Positions 1 through 12,802 of a DNA stretch of 64,000 nt are shown here, in pieces (the first letter of the stretch is position 1; each line of letters opens with the position of its first letter). The notes beneath the pieces are model-generated. The model saw nothing but the letters and a program-made list of their open reading frames with translations, had not been told where the DNA came from and ran no database searches. A program made the position numbers and the translations under genes. Source of the stretch: Perilla frutescens. Taxonomy: Eukaryota; Streptophyta; Magnoliopsida; Lamiales; Lamiaceae. The stretch spans positions 10,804,501 to 10,868,500 of the forward strand of contig BRKX01000017.1 of NCBI GenBank assembly GCA_026008535.1, given 5' to 3'.

Positions 1-1115
1 GAGAAAAATTCTTAATGAAAGTGCATGTTAGTAACATTACTAAGATATTGCCGAAAATTGCTCTAAATATAGATATATAAAAATGAGTCTGCCAATTTTT
101 GACGGTATTGTCAAAATTGCTCTAGATAAAATAACCTGACTACATAAATTGTCATTAATTAAAACAAGAAAGATGGTACATGTTTAGGTATATATGTTGT
201 TAATTTTTGTTTCAATTGATCCTGCACAATTTTTTCCATATAAATTCGTGTAATTTTATATGTTATACCAAAGTATAAATTTTATATCCCATCATTGATA
301 TATATATGTATCAATGTTGTAAAATTTAGGCTAGGTGGCTACTAGCCGTTACAGAAAGGTGGTAACGGGCAACATTCATTAGTCGCGCTGTTTAAACCGT
401 CGGTGTCTGTCCAATTTTTTTATGGTTAAATTATATTTTAATATTTATATTTTGGGTACTTTTAAAAAAATGGTCCAACTTTTTAAAAATTAATAAAACT
501 GTATCCATTTTTTCAAAAATCTTGCAAATATAACATTTAACTAATTCTATGGTTTGAAAATCATATGTAATTGATTGTATTTTAATATTTATATTTTCCC
601 AACCAAGTAAAAAATATCTCCAATAAAAAAATATTAAAATATAGGTATCAAAGCGTACTTTATCCCTTTTTATTAATCTTATTTTGAAATAAAAGGAAGA
701 AATTAAGAAAGAATGGGTGCAGTGTTGCCGGGTCTTATCGATTGGAGTTAGAATATAGGGCATAGCAAGGAATAAGATTATGGTTGATATGATAGAATGA
801 GAACGAGAATGAAACATGATTCCCACATCCATTGCCAATTCTATAGTTGGTATGATTTTCTAGTTGGAAATGATCATTTTCAAAAGAATCCTCATTACCA
901 TGGACACGAGATTAACCATTATTCCTTACCCTCATGCTATTATGCATTTATGATTATCAAAACAAATTTTATTTTTTATTTTGGAAAACTATACTTCATT
1001 TTTTGTATTGACAAATGAAATCTCATATCCTTATGAAATATTTTATTAAAAAAATAAAATTATAATAAATTTAATATTTTTTCTAGAATAAAATAAATGA
1101 AATTGTAAAAAAAAT
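1..1115. other. Non-coding AT-rich flank
   Basis: No coding region, RNA gene or complete transposon can be supported here. The stretch is AT-rich, with runs such as TTAATATTTATATTTT at about 430-460 and again at about 575-600. Short open frames on both strands show no protein-family motifs. It is the only part of the window outside element E, so it is the closest thing to the original host sequence, although old degraded repeats may be present. Confidence 0.6.
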
Positions 1116-3243
1116 TGTTAGTGCCATCGATTAGCACTAAGTGTTGTTTAGAATGCCATGATCTTTATGGCAATTTAAATAGCACAAAAGGTTTTGATTT
1201 TTTAAGTTTTTGAACATTATGATATGAACATTCCACTGCGAATCTGATTGAAGATCGAAGAATGTACTTCACACAAGCATGATCATGTACATGATTATCC
1301 AGAGAGTTTTCAAGAGACGTGTCAAGCTAAATTCAAGGAATTGAAGTTTTCTTTTGAAGATGGATGTTTCAGAATAGAAGATGCCTTGTTCAAAGATGAA
1401 GATCAAAACGGAAGAAGGCGGGTTCTATTCAAGGAAGACTTATAAACTATGGTAGTACAAATCAAACTAGGAATGTTTCTTTTTAGAGTTTGATTCAGAT
1501 TAGGACTCTTCTGACTTTCTTGTTTAGACTATGCTTTGTGCTTATAAATAGTCTGAGAATCAGACTAGTTAGATGTAGAGGTTTTTCGTATACATAAGTT
1601 TTAGAGAGTCTATGATGAGGCCATGCATGGCATTGAAGATGAAGATCCCGAGTTGCAGTTGAGAGGACCAGTCACACGTTTGAGAGCTAAGCAACTTCAA
1701 TGCTATTTTCAAGTGTTGATACGAAGGAAGCTTGAAGTTGGAGAAGATGAAGTCAAAGGCAGGTCAAAGATAGTTAATTTACTAACTATTGAAGATGAAG
1801 ATCACACCATGGAGTATCAGACTTGAAGAGTTGAAGATGGGCATACCGACGTTGGTCAGTATGGGCATACCGACCTTGGATCGTATGGGCATACTGACTA
1901 CGTGTTGAAGAAGAATAATCCAAGATGAAAAGTGGTGAGTTTTTCCAGCCCATATTAGAGTCCACACGCCACTTTATGAAGGCCCAATTTACTTAGGATT
2001 TATTTTATCTAGTTTAGACTTTTATTTATTTAATTTTTGGTATTTTTGAACTACCTTAATTAGAGTCCTAAATAAGGTAGAACTCCTTGGTTTATTTTCG
2101 TCCCTAGCATGTATAAATAGGCATCAACTATTATTTGTGATACTTTAGACATTGCTTGAATATTAGAATTAAATTTCACTTTGTCTCACAAATCAGTGTT
2201 GATTTCCAGTTCATGTTCTTAAGGTTTCGCATCTTTAAGTCCTATCAAGGTTTGTTCTAGTTCATCTAAAAACTAGGGTAAATTGCTAATTCGGAGTATT
2301 CATCTATCGATTTTCGTTCGTGAAACAACGGGGTTTGATTGTGATTATTCTACATCACAATTCACGTCGCCAACATCCTCCATAATCTGCCGAACGTCCT
2401 CCATCAATCCAGACATCGTTGATCGTTCATCATCATCATCAATTCATCGTTGTAATTCATCTCCATAATCCGTAAGAACATCTCGCTTCCTCATCCATAA
2501 ACCCTAATTTGATTCCATCCATAATTCATCCATATTTATCCTTTAGCCTAGCTGTGTTCTTTATCCTATTTATTTGATTTGTGTTTTTCTTATTTGTGTC
2601 ATAATTTAGATATCCTAGATGTTTATTTATCGAGTCTAATTTCAGTTTATTAATCGAGTTATATTCATTAATCAGTTTTTGCACTTTGATAATTCATAGT
2701 TCTTTGTATTTGTCGGTATTAATCCCTTACGTCGTCGTCATGTGTTACGTTCCTTAAGTCGTAGTCGTGGTGTGGATCTCGAATCCCTTGAGCTCACATC
2801 AATCTAAAAAGACTTCAAGTTTGAAGCATTTAGTATACAGTCTAGACTAGATTTCATCCTTGTGATCATTGTGTGTCTAGTCCGTGTTTGAATTTTTTTC
2901 TTATACACTTAAAGGAGTCTCAAGAGAGATTTCCTATGAGAACTAGATAGAGTCTAAGTTGTGAGAGGATCTCACAATTCAGTCCGTTGAAAGAGGTTGT
3001 AGTGGTAGGAAAGGGATCGAGTGACGAGAGGTCTTCATGTTATAGACTTTGTAAGCTTGCAACGGAGTAGTTAATTATTTCTCTCGGACATGAGAAGTCC
3101 CCCTGATGTAGATCAATTGATCAAAAAAGGTTACCAAGCTCGTGCCATTTATAGCTTTAAGTTTTCTCTTTCTGTGTTTGCATGTTAACAATAATGTACA
3201 TGTACATTTTGTGAACATGAACTACATAGTTTATGTAACTTTA
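1116..3243 (+). repeat. 5' LTR of element E, interrupted by a solo LTR
   Basis: It starts TGTTAGTGCC and ends just before the primer site at 3246; the exact 3' end is uncertain because no clear CA dinucleotide is seen there. A TATA box (TATAAATAG) lies near 1541. Without the inserted solo LTR (1613-2801 plus one 5-bp duplication) the LTR is about 0.93 kb, close to the 1.05 kb LTR of the related element F. No partner LTR is in the window, so the boundaries are inferred. Confidence 0.6.
1613..2801 (+). repeat. Solo LTR, gypsy-like, with the end of a polyprotein inside it
   Basis: It begins TGATGAGG and ends CTCACATCA, giving TG...CA with inverted ends (TGATG/CATCA). It is flanked by GTCTA (1608-1612) and ATCTA (2802-2806), a 5-bp target duplication with one mismatch. 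A short open frame at 1623-1826 has the motif PELQLRGPxTRLRAKxLQ, typical of the C-terminus of plant Ty3/gypsy polyproteins, so the pol frame of the parent reads into the LTR. A TATA box (TATAAATAGG) is near 2111. The copy at 43647-44739 has the same layout and similar ends but is clearly diverged. Confidence 0.8.
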
Positions 3244-3245
3244 AT

Positions 3246-3257
3246 TGGTACCAGAGT
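3246..3257 (+). other. Primer-binding site of element E
   Basis: TGGTACCAGAGT, close to the TGGTATCAGAGC complement of plant initiator Met-tRNA. It lies between the end of the LTR and the gag ATG at 3333. Confidence 0.7.
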
Positions 3258-3332
3258 GGGTCACTTTTGGTTAAAAGCAAAAAGAGTCCTGAAAAGTATA
3301 TAATTGCGTGAAGATTTTGTTGATTTCAAATT

Positions 3333-3356
3333 ATGAGCTCAATTAAGGAAGGAGGA
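3333..3356 (+). pseudogene. Start of the element E gag, cut off by solo LTR D
   Basis: The ATG at 3333 opens eight codons that end exactly at solo LTR D. The frame resumes at 32488, after the second copy of the GAGGA target duplication, and enters a gag N-terminus with the NNYPYWKVRM motif of copia (UBN2-type) gag. The join keeps the frame, so D entered the ninth codon of gag. Confidence 0.75.
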
Positions 3357-4878
3357 TGTTGGGGTTTATTCGAATTGTATCTCCACAAGAACTATTTGAA
3401 TGCCATTAATTCTATACTCATGTAAATCATAATTTTATGTGTGACATTAATTATTCTATGTTGAATTAACATGCAAGTTCAATTTCGAATCTATTGCAGC
3501 GGAAGAAAATAGAAACTATCGAAATCGGTACTTACAAATGTTGTCGGGTTGATCACGGGATTAAAGGTCTAATTCCATTGTTGATGGAGAACACATGGAC
3601 GGAAACTTCATTCTCTATGGTGTTTGAATTTCCACAGCTCCAATATTCCACTTCTCGATCTTCTGCTGTATTTTTGTACCTTGTCTAGATGTAGGGTGGG
3701 CTATAAACTACTAGACTGTGTGGAAATCCTAGGAATCAAGAGAGCATAAGAGGGGCTGTATTATTTTTATCATTAATTTCGTCGCCCTCCTCCCTTATAT
3801 AGAAGAGAGAAGAGAGAGGGTGAAATTTTCATCTCCAAACCCTAACGGGTTTGGGCCTCTAACTCTTGTTCTATTTCCAGTCCATTATGGTTATATTGGG
3901 CTACAACACGGATCTAGAAGAATGTTAAATTGCCCTACTAATTTATTTAATTTCTAATATCTATAACAATGCTATAAATAAATAAAATAAGTGTTATTTT
4001 TATTCCATTAAAGAAATGTTAAGATTTTTTCGAATTACGCCCCACAGGATCTAATCGGATAATCTATAATTCTAATATGCACATGCAAATCATGATTTTA
4101 TGTGTGATGCAAATAAACACGTTGAAAATACTCATGCAAGATCATCAAATTACCGCAACAGAAAAAATTAATTCGAATGAATCTACTTATATGACGTTAT
4201 ATAGTTGACGACGAGATTACAAGTCTAATCTCGTTGTTGTAGAAGACACGGTCGAACTAGGCCTTTTCTCAACTAAGTTCAAACCACACCAAGACTACAA
4301 AGATACTCCTTGATCTTCTACTGTATTTTCGATACCCGTTTAGATGTAGAGTGGGCTACAAGCTACTAAACTATATGGATAACCTAGGGAATTAAGTGTG
4401 ATAGAGAGGCGCTGATCATGTGTTACATAATACACGCCTAATCCCTCTATTAATACTGAGGAAGGCGTGTATTAGGTCTCCATACCCTGTTGGCTTTGGG
4501 CCTCTCCATTTATTCCATTCTCATAGTCCATTAAGGTATTATTTGGGCTACAGTAGTGTAACGTCCGATCCCGGGAGAAGGGCAGGGGACCGGTGCGCTA
4601 CTTGGGGGAAGGGGGAAAGGGTTGTTGAACAGAAGCAATGAAAGAACTTGGATTAGTGCCCCAAAAATTTGGACATCATAACCTCTATAAATGGATCAAT
4701 CCATGCTATTAAAGCGTATGAAATGACTCAAACCAGATACCATGACTCTTAGGATGAATCCAAGAAAGAATAACAAAGGCAAACTTCAATGTAAATAATA
4801 ACAGTTCAAAGGTTAACTGTTAATATGTTAGGCATGAAAAAGGCCTGATGTCTGTCCAAATACTTGAACTAAAGAGAT

Positions 4879-5022
4879 GCCAGGCTCCCGCCTGTCGTGA
4901 AAGCAATATAAAGCCAGACTTTTGCCTTGACATGGAAAGTAATGTAAAGCCAGGCTTCTGCCTGTCTGAATAAGGAAGTAAATAAATGCAGGCTTTTGCC
5001 TGTCAGGAACGGAAAGTAAATG
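4879..5022. repeat. Four degenerate tandem units of about 36 bp in T
   Basis: Units start near 4879, 4913, 4949 and 4988. Each has a GCCAGGCTTxTGCCTG-like palindromic core followed by an AAAGxAATxTAAA-like spacer. Short tandem blocks of this kind are common in LTR U3 regions. Confidence 0.75.
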
Positions 5023-5023
5023 A

Positions 5024-5147
5024 GATTCGGAGAACCGAACACTCCGTAACAATAAAGAAAATGGGATTCAGAGAACCGAACACTCCATAACAGTAAAGAA
5101 AACAGGATTCGGAGAACCGAACACTGCGTAGCAATAATCAGAGTAAG
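5024..5147. repeat. Three tandem units of about 41 bp in T
   Basis: Units start at 5024, 5065 and 5106 and share GATTCGGAGAACCGAACACT followed by a TAACAATAAAGAAAA-like tail. They follow directly after the 36-bp array. The open frames on the - strand here come from the repeats and are not genes. Confidence 0.8.
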
Positions 5148-6281
5148 CGGAAAAGAACGTAGTGCATATTCAGACTCAAAAGGAAGCATGTTCTCAGTTA
5201 GACTCCATAGTGGAAAAGGAAACATATACATCAAATGATAGCCCTTCAGCCTTAGCACAGCCGTCTACCATCCCGCAGCTCATCCTGAAAAATATTTGAA
5301 AAGATTTTTGGGCGTGAGTACTAATGCACTCAGTAGGTACTTTTAAGAAAAACCTTCACAATCATTTTATAAAACAGAATATCCAATCATATTTTAAGCA
5401 TATCATGGAAAGCTTTCAAAAGAGAAAATTTTTGAATTTCATGTATATTAAATCATTTTAGTTCCATCATTGCGCGCTACTCTCCCCTAGAACGCTTACG
5501 GTGAGTCGGTTCGTGTACACAACCCGGCTGCTTAAGGTTGGACACTGCCCTGTTTGCTTGTGGCTCGATATCGTGAACCATTGTAGTTTCATCACCAAAA
5601 CAGTAGTAAGACTTACATGAGTCAGGAGAGCACATTAAATACAGTCATGAGTTGGATATTCAATCATATCCATTTTATAAATATCAGGGCTTAATAACCC
5701 AAAATACATTTTTATATAATAAAAACCCACCTGGAAATGAGATCCGAAAAGCTAGATCTAGATTCTGATCCTGGTCTCAACTAGAAGTCTCCTTCTCCTG
5801 AGCTTAGAAGATTATCCGCCAACTTAATTTCGATAAAAGATTATCATTAGGTCAAAATCTAAAATTTCTTAGCTATGAAGTAAATATTATAATATCTACT
5901 ATCTTAATACGTAGCATCTGGGTCATCAAAATATTTTGACTCTTAAGGGAACTTTACTCAGGGCATTTTTATAACGAAAAACCCTTTTGGAAGTTTTGGC
6001 ATACGGGATGGTCAAACCCGTATCCTAAAATTAACTCGGTACAAATAAATTCATACCGCAAGATCTGCCCATTGGAAAAATATGAAACTTTAAATAAAAA
6101 TACTAAATTTTGACACGGAACAACTTTTGAGACTAAAAATACGATAGGGCTATCCATGAAGGATAGATCTGAAAAAGATTACAATTTAACATTCGGATAC
6201 CCAAAATATACCCAAAATTAAAAAGTGACAACATGAAAAATGTATATAAATATACATAGAATATAAAACCCTAAATACACC

Positions 6282-7426
6282 TGTGGATGTTGGCCCAATG
6301 ATTCCTAAATGGGCTCATTTAATTCTTTGATAGCCCATATTCACTAATTAACCCAAATCCCTAATTATGCCCTAATCTCTTTCTTCTTCACCATAAATGG
6401 TGAGAGTGCGGCTACTGTATGTTTAAGCTTGAAAATTCATCACTTGAGAGAGGGTTCTGCTATTCCCATTCTCGTCTCTTCGTCGGATTCCTGTGCTTCG
6501 GGTCTCCTGATTGTCATTGAGAGTGCAAGCTTCGTGAGAGAGAAAGCATCTATTGTCTTGTCCAATTTCTGCCTTTCATCTCTTAGCCGTACCCAGTTCT
6601 TGAGCTGTTCATAGTTGGGCTTGATTGATCGTTGTTGTTGCCGGAAGAGGACGCCGCCACCCATTTGGATCCTGAGCCATTTTCTTTTACTCAATTCTCC
6701 TAATTTCTTATATTCTATACATATAGATATATATATATATATCTGTTCTTATTATTCTTCAGTCACACACATATATATATATATAGATATATTTTACTTG
6801 ATTGTTTTGCAGAGCCATCTCTCTTGCTAGAGAAGACAACCGACAGTCACAGCAAGTCCCTGCTCTTCAATCGACGTCGCTGTTCTGTAGCAGAGGAAAG
6901 TCTCTGCTGCGCACTGCTGCTGCTCTGCTCGCCGGAGAAGACAACCTAGCGAAGACGCTGCTGATCGCTGGAGCCTCGAGTTGACTGTAACCAAGCCGAC
7001 GCTGTTGCTGCTATCATCTGCGGGAGTCCTACAAGCTTTGTGATTGGGATTAAGTGTTGCTGCAGAGATATAATAGCTGCAGAGATATAAGAGCCACGAA
7101 TTCTTTCATCGAATCTTCATTCTCAACTCTCTAGCTTTTAATATTTAATCACGCGTTATATAGCTACATATATACATCTGATTATATCTCTATTTTCATT
7201 TGTAATTAATTGCTATCTCTTTAATCTTGTTGCTGTGTTGCAGAAAAAGAAAAGGAAGAGCTAAGTTGCTGTTGTGTTATTCTTGTTGCTGAAGCAAGAT
7301 TAATTGAAGGAGAAAAGTCTCAAAGTTGCTGCCACTATATTTGTTGAAGCCAAGGCGTACGTGTGGCTGACTCAGTCGAGTCGAGAATCAAGTTGGTGAA
7401 CCCCGGCAGGGCACGGATACCCAACA
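6282..7426 (+). repeat. LTR1 (5' LTR) of element A
   Basis: 1145 bp, starting TGTGGATGTTGG and ending GATACCCAACA. The target duplication ACACC precedes it and the primer site follows it. It contains (AT)n runs near 6720-6795. It differs from LTR3 at scattered single bases, for example GAAAATTCATC here and GACAATTCATC in LTR2 and LTR3. Confidence 0.95.
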
Positions 7427-7427
7427 G

Positions 7428-7440
7428 TGGTATCAGAGCC
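7428..7440 (+). other. Primer-binding site of element A
   Basis: TGGTATCAGAGCC, a perfect match to the complement of the 3' end of plant initiator Met-tRNA, one base after the LTR. Confidence 0.95.
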
Positions 7441-8131
7441 ACGGGGACCCTTGCCGGGGCACCCTCCGACTCGCACCAGCGCACCCCGCCGCCATTGGCT
7501 GCGCCGTTTCACTTCTGACGAGTAAGGAACACGGTAGGTCAGATTTCTCCCCTTCCCGGGAGGATCTGCTCTGGTAAAGTGGCGAAACTCTAAGCTCCCT
7601 AGAACTTAGGCTTGGTATTGTGGAGTTTGGGAGATTATTGGAGTTTTGGTGGTGTTGTGGGAGAATTTTTTGGAGTTTTGTGTTATTTGTTGGAAAATTT
7701 TGAGATATTGTGTTTTTTGAAAATTTATTGTTGATTTATCTCTTCTTTTTGTTCGGTATCTTGCGATCCTATATCTTGCTTCCGCGTTCTTTTATTTTTG
7801 CTGTGATATCTCTGTGAGTATTTTGGTTGTGTTTGGTGGTGAAAACCTGGTGAAACTCCAAGTTTTGTGAGTTTCTGAGAAACTGACTCCGGGATTTGAG
7901 TCAGTTGCTGGTGAAACAAGTTTTGGGGTTGTCTTGAGTGAATCCTTGCTCCACAGATAAATCTGTGCTGAGAACTGGGCTAGCCTCAGCACTTTATCCC
8001 CCGTGTGTACTTGTTTCTGTGTGTTGGAGGTGTTCCCTCCCGGTTTTGTGATCGTTCTGTTGTGTTCTCTGATATTCTGGTGATTATTTGCCTTCCTGTT
8101 GCTTTTGTGACTTCTGTGTCTGCATATAATC
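7441..8131 (+). other. 5' leader of element A
   Basis: About 690 bp between the primer site and the gag ATG. No coding motif is seen on either strand. It is G/T-rich on the + strand, for example TTGGAGTTTTGGTGGTGTTG near 7640. Confidence 0.7.
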
Positions 8132-11100
8132 ATGAATAACCTTCATATGGCGCCTTTTGATGGTAGAAATGATTTTCAGGATTGGAAAACTAGAATTGAG
8201 TGCAATTTGACAAAAGAAAAGATTCATAAAGCTATTTTCACTAAAATTGATAAATCTGTGGATGATGAGAAGTTGCATGATATGAATGATAGTGCCAGGG
8301 CTACCATTTTATTGAATTTGAGTAGTACTGTTCTTAGGAAAGTGTCTCATCATCGATGTGCTAAGGATTTATGGGATGATTTGAATTCTCTATATACTGC
8401 TACTTCTGAAGAGTCTGTATATGCTTTACAAGATCAATTTATGAATTATCAAATGGATGCTTCAAAAGATGTTGATGCTAATATGGATGAATTCAATAAA
8501 CTGCTTCAAGACTTGAAACTTGCGGGTGATGATACGCATGAGAAATATGCTGCACAAATTTTATTGGGTGCCATTCCTGAGTCATTTTCTGAGGTCAAAT
8601 CTGCTTTGAAATATGGTGGGTCAAAAGTTACTTGCAATATGATTGTAACAGGCTTGAAAGCTAAAGAAAATGAGCTTAAAAAGTTAAAATCCAAACCTTT
8701 GCATAATGAGATCATGTATGTGAATAGGAATAATAATAGAAATCCCCCACATGGCTTTGATAAACCTCCTAACCCTGAAAATCCCAGTGTTCTTGCTGCA
8801 GAAAGACATAGGAGAGAAATGAACATTGCTCACAATCTTCCCCCTCATACTAGACACCATAACCGTGCTCAAATTTATTCACAAAGCTCTACTCAACATG
8901 CTGGCAGAAACCAAGATTTTACCCATCAACCCCAAAACCAAAATTCTGATATGAGACTTAGGAAAACTTGCTGGAATTGTGGTAAACCTGGTCATTTTTC
9001 TAACAGATGCAAAATGCCTAAAAAGAATAAAGTTTTTGGGAATTATGATCATCGTGCTAATCATGTTTATGAAGGTGCAAATAATGTGCATGAAGATACT
9101 GTGAATTATGACTATTATGAGGGAGATGGCATTTATATGGTCCACACTGCATATGATTTTCAATTTATCAATTACTCCAATGCAGTTTCTAAAGATATGC
9201 ATGAAAATGAATGGTTAATTGATTCAGGATGCACTTTCCATGTCACTCCTCACAAGCACATGTTTCACAACTTACAATATTTGAATTCTGGTCATGTGGC
9301 TTTGGCTGATGGGCAACACTATGAAATAATAGGTAAAGGAGATATATGTTTGAAATTTGAAAATGGGAGCATGCTTATATTAAGTGATGTCAGATATGTG
9401 CCTCAATTGAAATTCAATTTGTTATCTGTGTCCAAAATGGCTGATAATATGCTTGATGGTTCTGTGAATTCTTTGAGATTCAAATTTGAGAAAGATTCAG
9501 TACTTTATTTCATTGCTCCCCGAAAGGGTGATTTGTATGCTGTCCAAGCTGAGTCTGTGCCTCTGCCTGTTGCTAATGTGATTCAAGAAGATAAGACTGC
9601 ATTATGGCATGCTAGACTAGGACATATGAGCAATAAAGGTCTTTCAATTTTGCATAAAAATGGTGCATTTGGCAAAGATAAAGTGTCTGCTATACCTTTT
9701 TGTGAACCGTGTGTAATGGGCAAGCATCATAAAGTTCCTTTACCTGTCACTATGCCTTATCCTAGGAAGCATGTTAGTTCTGAAATTCTTGAATACTTGC
9801 ATGCGGATGTTTGGGGCCCAGCAAAAGAGCCCACCCATGGTGGAAACAGTTTTTTCTTGTCTATTATTGATGATTTTTCGAGAAAAACATGGGTGTTTTT
9901 AATGAAAAACAAATCTGATGTGTTCATGCATTTTTCTAAATGGGCTACTGAAATTCAAAATCAAACAAAAAGGAAAATTAGATGCATCAGAACTGACAAT
10001 GGGCTTGAATTTTGTAATAATGCTATGGATAATTGGTGTTTTGATCAAGGTATTAAAAGGCATAAAACTGTGCCTTACACTCCACAGCAAAATGGAGTGG
10101 CAGAGAGAATGAATAGAACTTTCCTTGAGAGAGTTAGGAGCTTGCTTGTTGCATCTGGTATGTCTAAACGTTTTTGGGGTGAAGCTCTCATGACTGTGAC
10201 TTATTTGATTAATAGATCTCCAGCTGTGCCCCTGCTTGGTAAAATGCCTGAATCTGTCTTCTTGAATAAGCCTGTTTGTTTGTCTAATTTGAGAGTATTT
10301 GGGTGTGCTGCATATGTTCATCAAAAGTTGAGCAAACTTGATTCTAGAGCAAGGAAGTGTGTGTTTCTAGGATACCCTGAAGGTGTGAAAGGGTATAGAT
10401 TATGGGATAGAAGTGTGCCTGGATTTAAAACATGTGTTAGTCGTGATGTTACATTCAATGAGCATGATTTTCCCTGTTTACCTGAATCCTTACCTTATGT
10501 TGCTCCAAGTGAGGTGGAAAATTTGAAAAAATTAGATAATAATGTGTTTGAGTTTATGTTTGCTCCTCCTGTTGCTCTAAGTGAGGTGGAGGATAAGGTG
10601 GAGAATGGGACTCCTATGCCGTCTGAATCTGAAAATGTGTCTAATGATTTACCTGTCACTGGGCATGAGTCTGATAATCATAATGTGGATGAGTCTGAGC
10701 ATGAGGCTAATGATGAGCCTATTAATAATATGCATGTGTCTGATTCTGAATCTAGTTCTAGCCCCGAAAATGAAACTGAGACTATTCCTGAACCTGAGAA
10801 TTTGAACAATTATCAACTTGCTAGAGATAGGGTAAGAAGGAATGTGAGATTACCTGCTAAATATGATGATTATAATCTGTCTTTATATGCATTTAATGTA
10901 TTTAGCAATGTTGATCAATTTGAGCCTAGAACCTATAATGAAGCTGTCAAATCTAATGAATCTGATAAATAGCTTGCTGCAATGAATAGTGAAATGAAAT
11001 CTTTGTATGACAACAATACTTGGATACTTGTTAAAAAACCTGATGATTGTTCTATTGTTGAATGCAAATGGTTATTTAAAATCAAGCATGAAATTGATAA

Positions 11101-12449
11101 TGTGAGGTATAAAGCAAGATTGGTAGCAAAAGGTTATACCCAAAAGGAAGGTGTTGATTATAATGAGATATTTGCTCCTGTTGTTAAGTTCACTACTGTG
11201 TGAATAATGCTTGCTCTTGTTGCTCACTTTAACTGAGAACTTAAGCAAATGGACGTTACTACCGCTTTCTTGCATGGTGAACTTGAGAACAATATTTATA
11301 TGAAACAGCCCGAGGGCTTTGTTGATAAAAACAAACCTGAGCATGTGTGTCTGCTAAAGAAGTCTCTATATGGCTTGAAACAATCCCCTAGGCAGTGGAA
11401 TATCAAGTTTGATCAATGCATGAAAAGCATGAACTTCACTCGTTCCAAATTTGATCATTGTTTATATTTTATGGAGACTGATACTCCCATGTTCTTGCTT
11501 TTATATGTGGATGATATGTTGCTCATTAGTCCTTGCATTAAAACTGTGCAATATGTTCAAAAATGCCTTTGTGATAATTTCGATATGAAAGACCTAGGTG
11601 ATGCTAGGAAAATTCTCGGCATGAATATTGATAGGAATAGAGCAAAATCCACTCTCGTGTTGCATCAAACTACTTATGTGGAACAAGTTCTTAAGAAATT
11701 TAACATAGAAGATTGTAAGCTTGTTAATGTGCCTCTTGCTTCTCATTTTGACTGACTCTGAAATGCTTGAAATGGAAAATGTGCCTTATGCCAATGCTAT
11801 TGGTTCTGTGATGTACTTGATGATTAGCACGAGGCCTGATATTGCATATGCTGTGTCTTGTTTGAGTAGATACATGGCCAATCCGGGATTACCTCACTGG
11901 GAAGCACTTAAGTGGCTTCTCCGGTATTTAAAATCCACTATGAAGAGTGGTCTGACTTTTGGCAAGTCAGCAAATGGTGTTAAATGTGTTGGTTATGTGG
12001 ATTCAAACTATGCGAATGATAGAGATAATAGGAAATCCACAACATCTTATGTGTTTACTTTGTGCGATTCATGCATTAGTTGGAAATCTCAGCTTCAATC
12101 AATCGTTGCTTTATCTACAACTGAATCAGAATATATTGCTGCAACTGAAGCTATGAAAGAGGCTATATGGTTAAATGGTGTGTTGTCTGAGATTAAATTT
12201 ATTGAAGATAAGCCTATGCTCTATTCTGATAGTCAATCTGCTATTCAACTGTGCAAAAATCCTGTATTTCATGATCGAACTAAGCATATTGATGTGAGAT
12301 TCCATTTTATTCGTGATGTTATTGAAAAAGGGGAAGTGTTGCTTGATAAGATCCCCTCTGAATTTAACCCTGCGGATATGGGCACTAAGTGCCTTCCAGT
12401 TGCAAAGCTATTATCCTGCAATAGATCTTTGAACTTTGATCTTGGTTAA
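8132..12449 (+). pseudogene. Copia gag-pol polyprotein of element A (three stops, one frameshift)
   Basis: It would encode the capsid, protease, integrase and RT/RNase H of a Ty1/copia element. Visible in the first 946 codons: gag with a CCHC knuckle CWNCGKPGHFSNRC (residues 280-293), protease DSG (364-366), the HARLGHMS pre-integrase motif, and integrase catalytic D559, D622 and E658 (a DD35E spacing). RT follows, with YVDDM at 11504-11518, then RNase H ending at 12449. In-frame stops are TAG 10970-10972, TGA 11201-11203 and TGA 11234-11236, all explicable by single transitions. A frameshift lies near 11745-11755. All catalytic residues I can check are present. The start at 8132 is the first ATG that opens the long frame. 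Tork-like features, lineage not certain. Confidence 0.93.
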
Positions 12450-12802
12450 ATTCTTCTATGTGAGCTTTATGTAATGGTATTCTAGTCTTTTAGCTGGATA
12501 CCTTATTTGTTTTTTGTGTTTTTTCTCTACTTGGTTTTTTGTGTGTTGGTTAGCTTTTCCCGTTGGTACTGTGCTAGGTTGCATCTCAGTCAAGGATAGT
12601 CATCAAGTGACTTGAGATGATTTGCAAAAGGGTTGGTCTCAAGTGTTGAGATTGAGTTCAATACGCATAGTATTGTTCTCTCCCTCTCTTGTCTTGTCTT
12701 CGTGATAGACGAGAGTAAAAATAGGCGATGATGTTATCCATGTTAAGATGTGTGGTGTTTTCTTCCTTGGCGACTTAATGATCAATGGGCCAAAGATGGA
12801 AA
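12450..12802 (+). other. 3' untranslated region and polypurine tract of element A
   Basis: Non-coding 350 bp between the RNase H stop and LTR2. It ends in GGGCCAAAGATGGAAA just before the LTR; the last 13 bases (12790-12802) are a plausible polypurine tract. Confidence 0.7.

Noticed and set aside
431..838. Open frame of 135 codons on the - strand
   Set aside because: Low-complexity AT-rich sequence with no family motif and no supporting context.
780..940. GAATGAGAACGAGAATG...CCTTACCC stretch resembling the ends of a small hAT-type element
   Set aside because: I could not find matching inverted ends or a flanking duplication.
1248..1445. 65-codon frame in the LTR of E
   Set aside because: Lies in the U3 region, has no recognisable motif, and has no counterpart in F.
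4828..5258. Two overlapping - strand frames
   Set aside because: They are produced by the tandem repeats of T.
6429..6694. Short frames in LTR1 of A, repeated in LTR2 and LTR3
   Set aside because: They recur only because the LTR recurs; no coding motif and no separate promoter.
8506..9202. Antisense frames within the gag of A
   Set aside because: Shadows of the real gag-pol frame.
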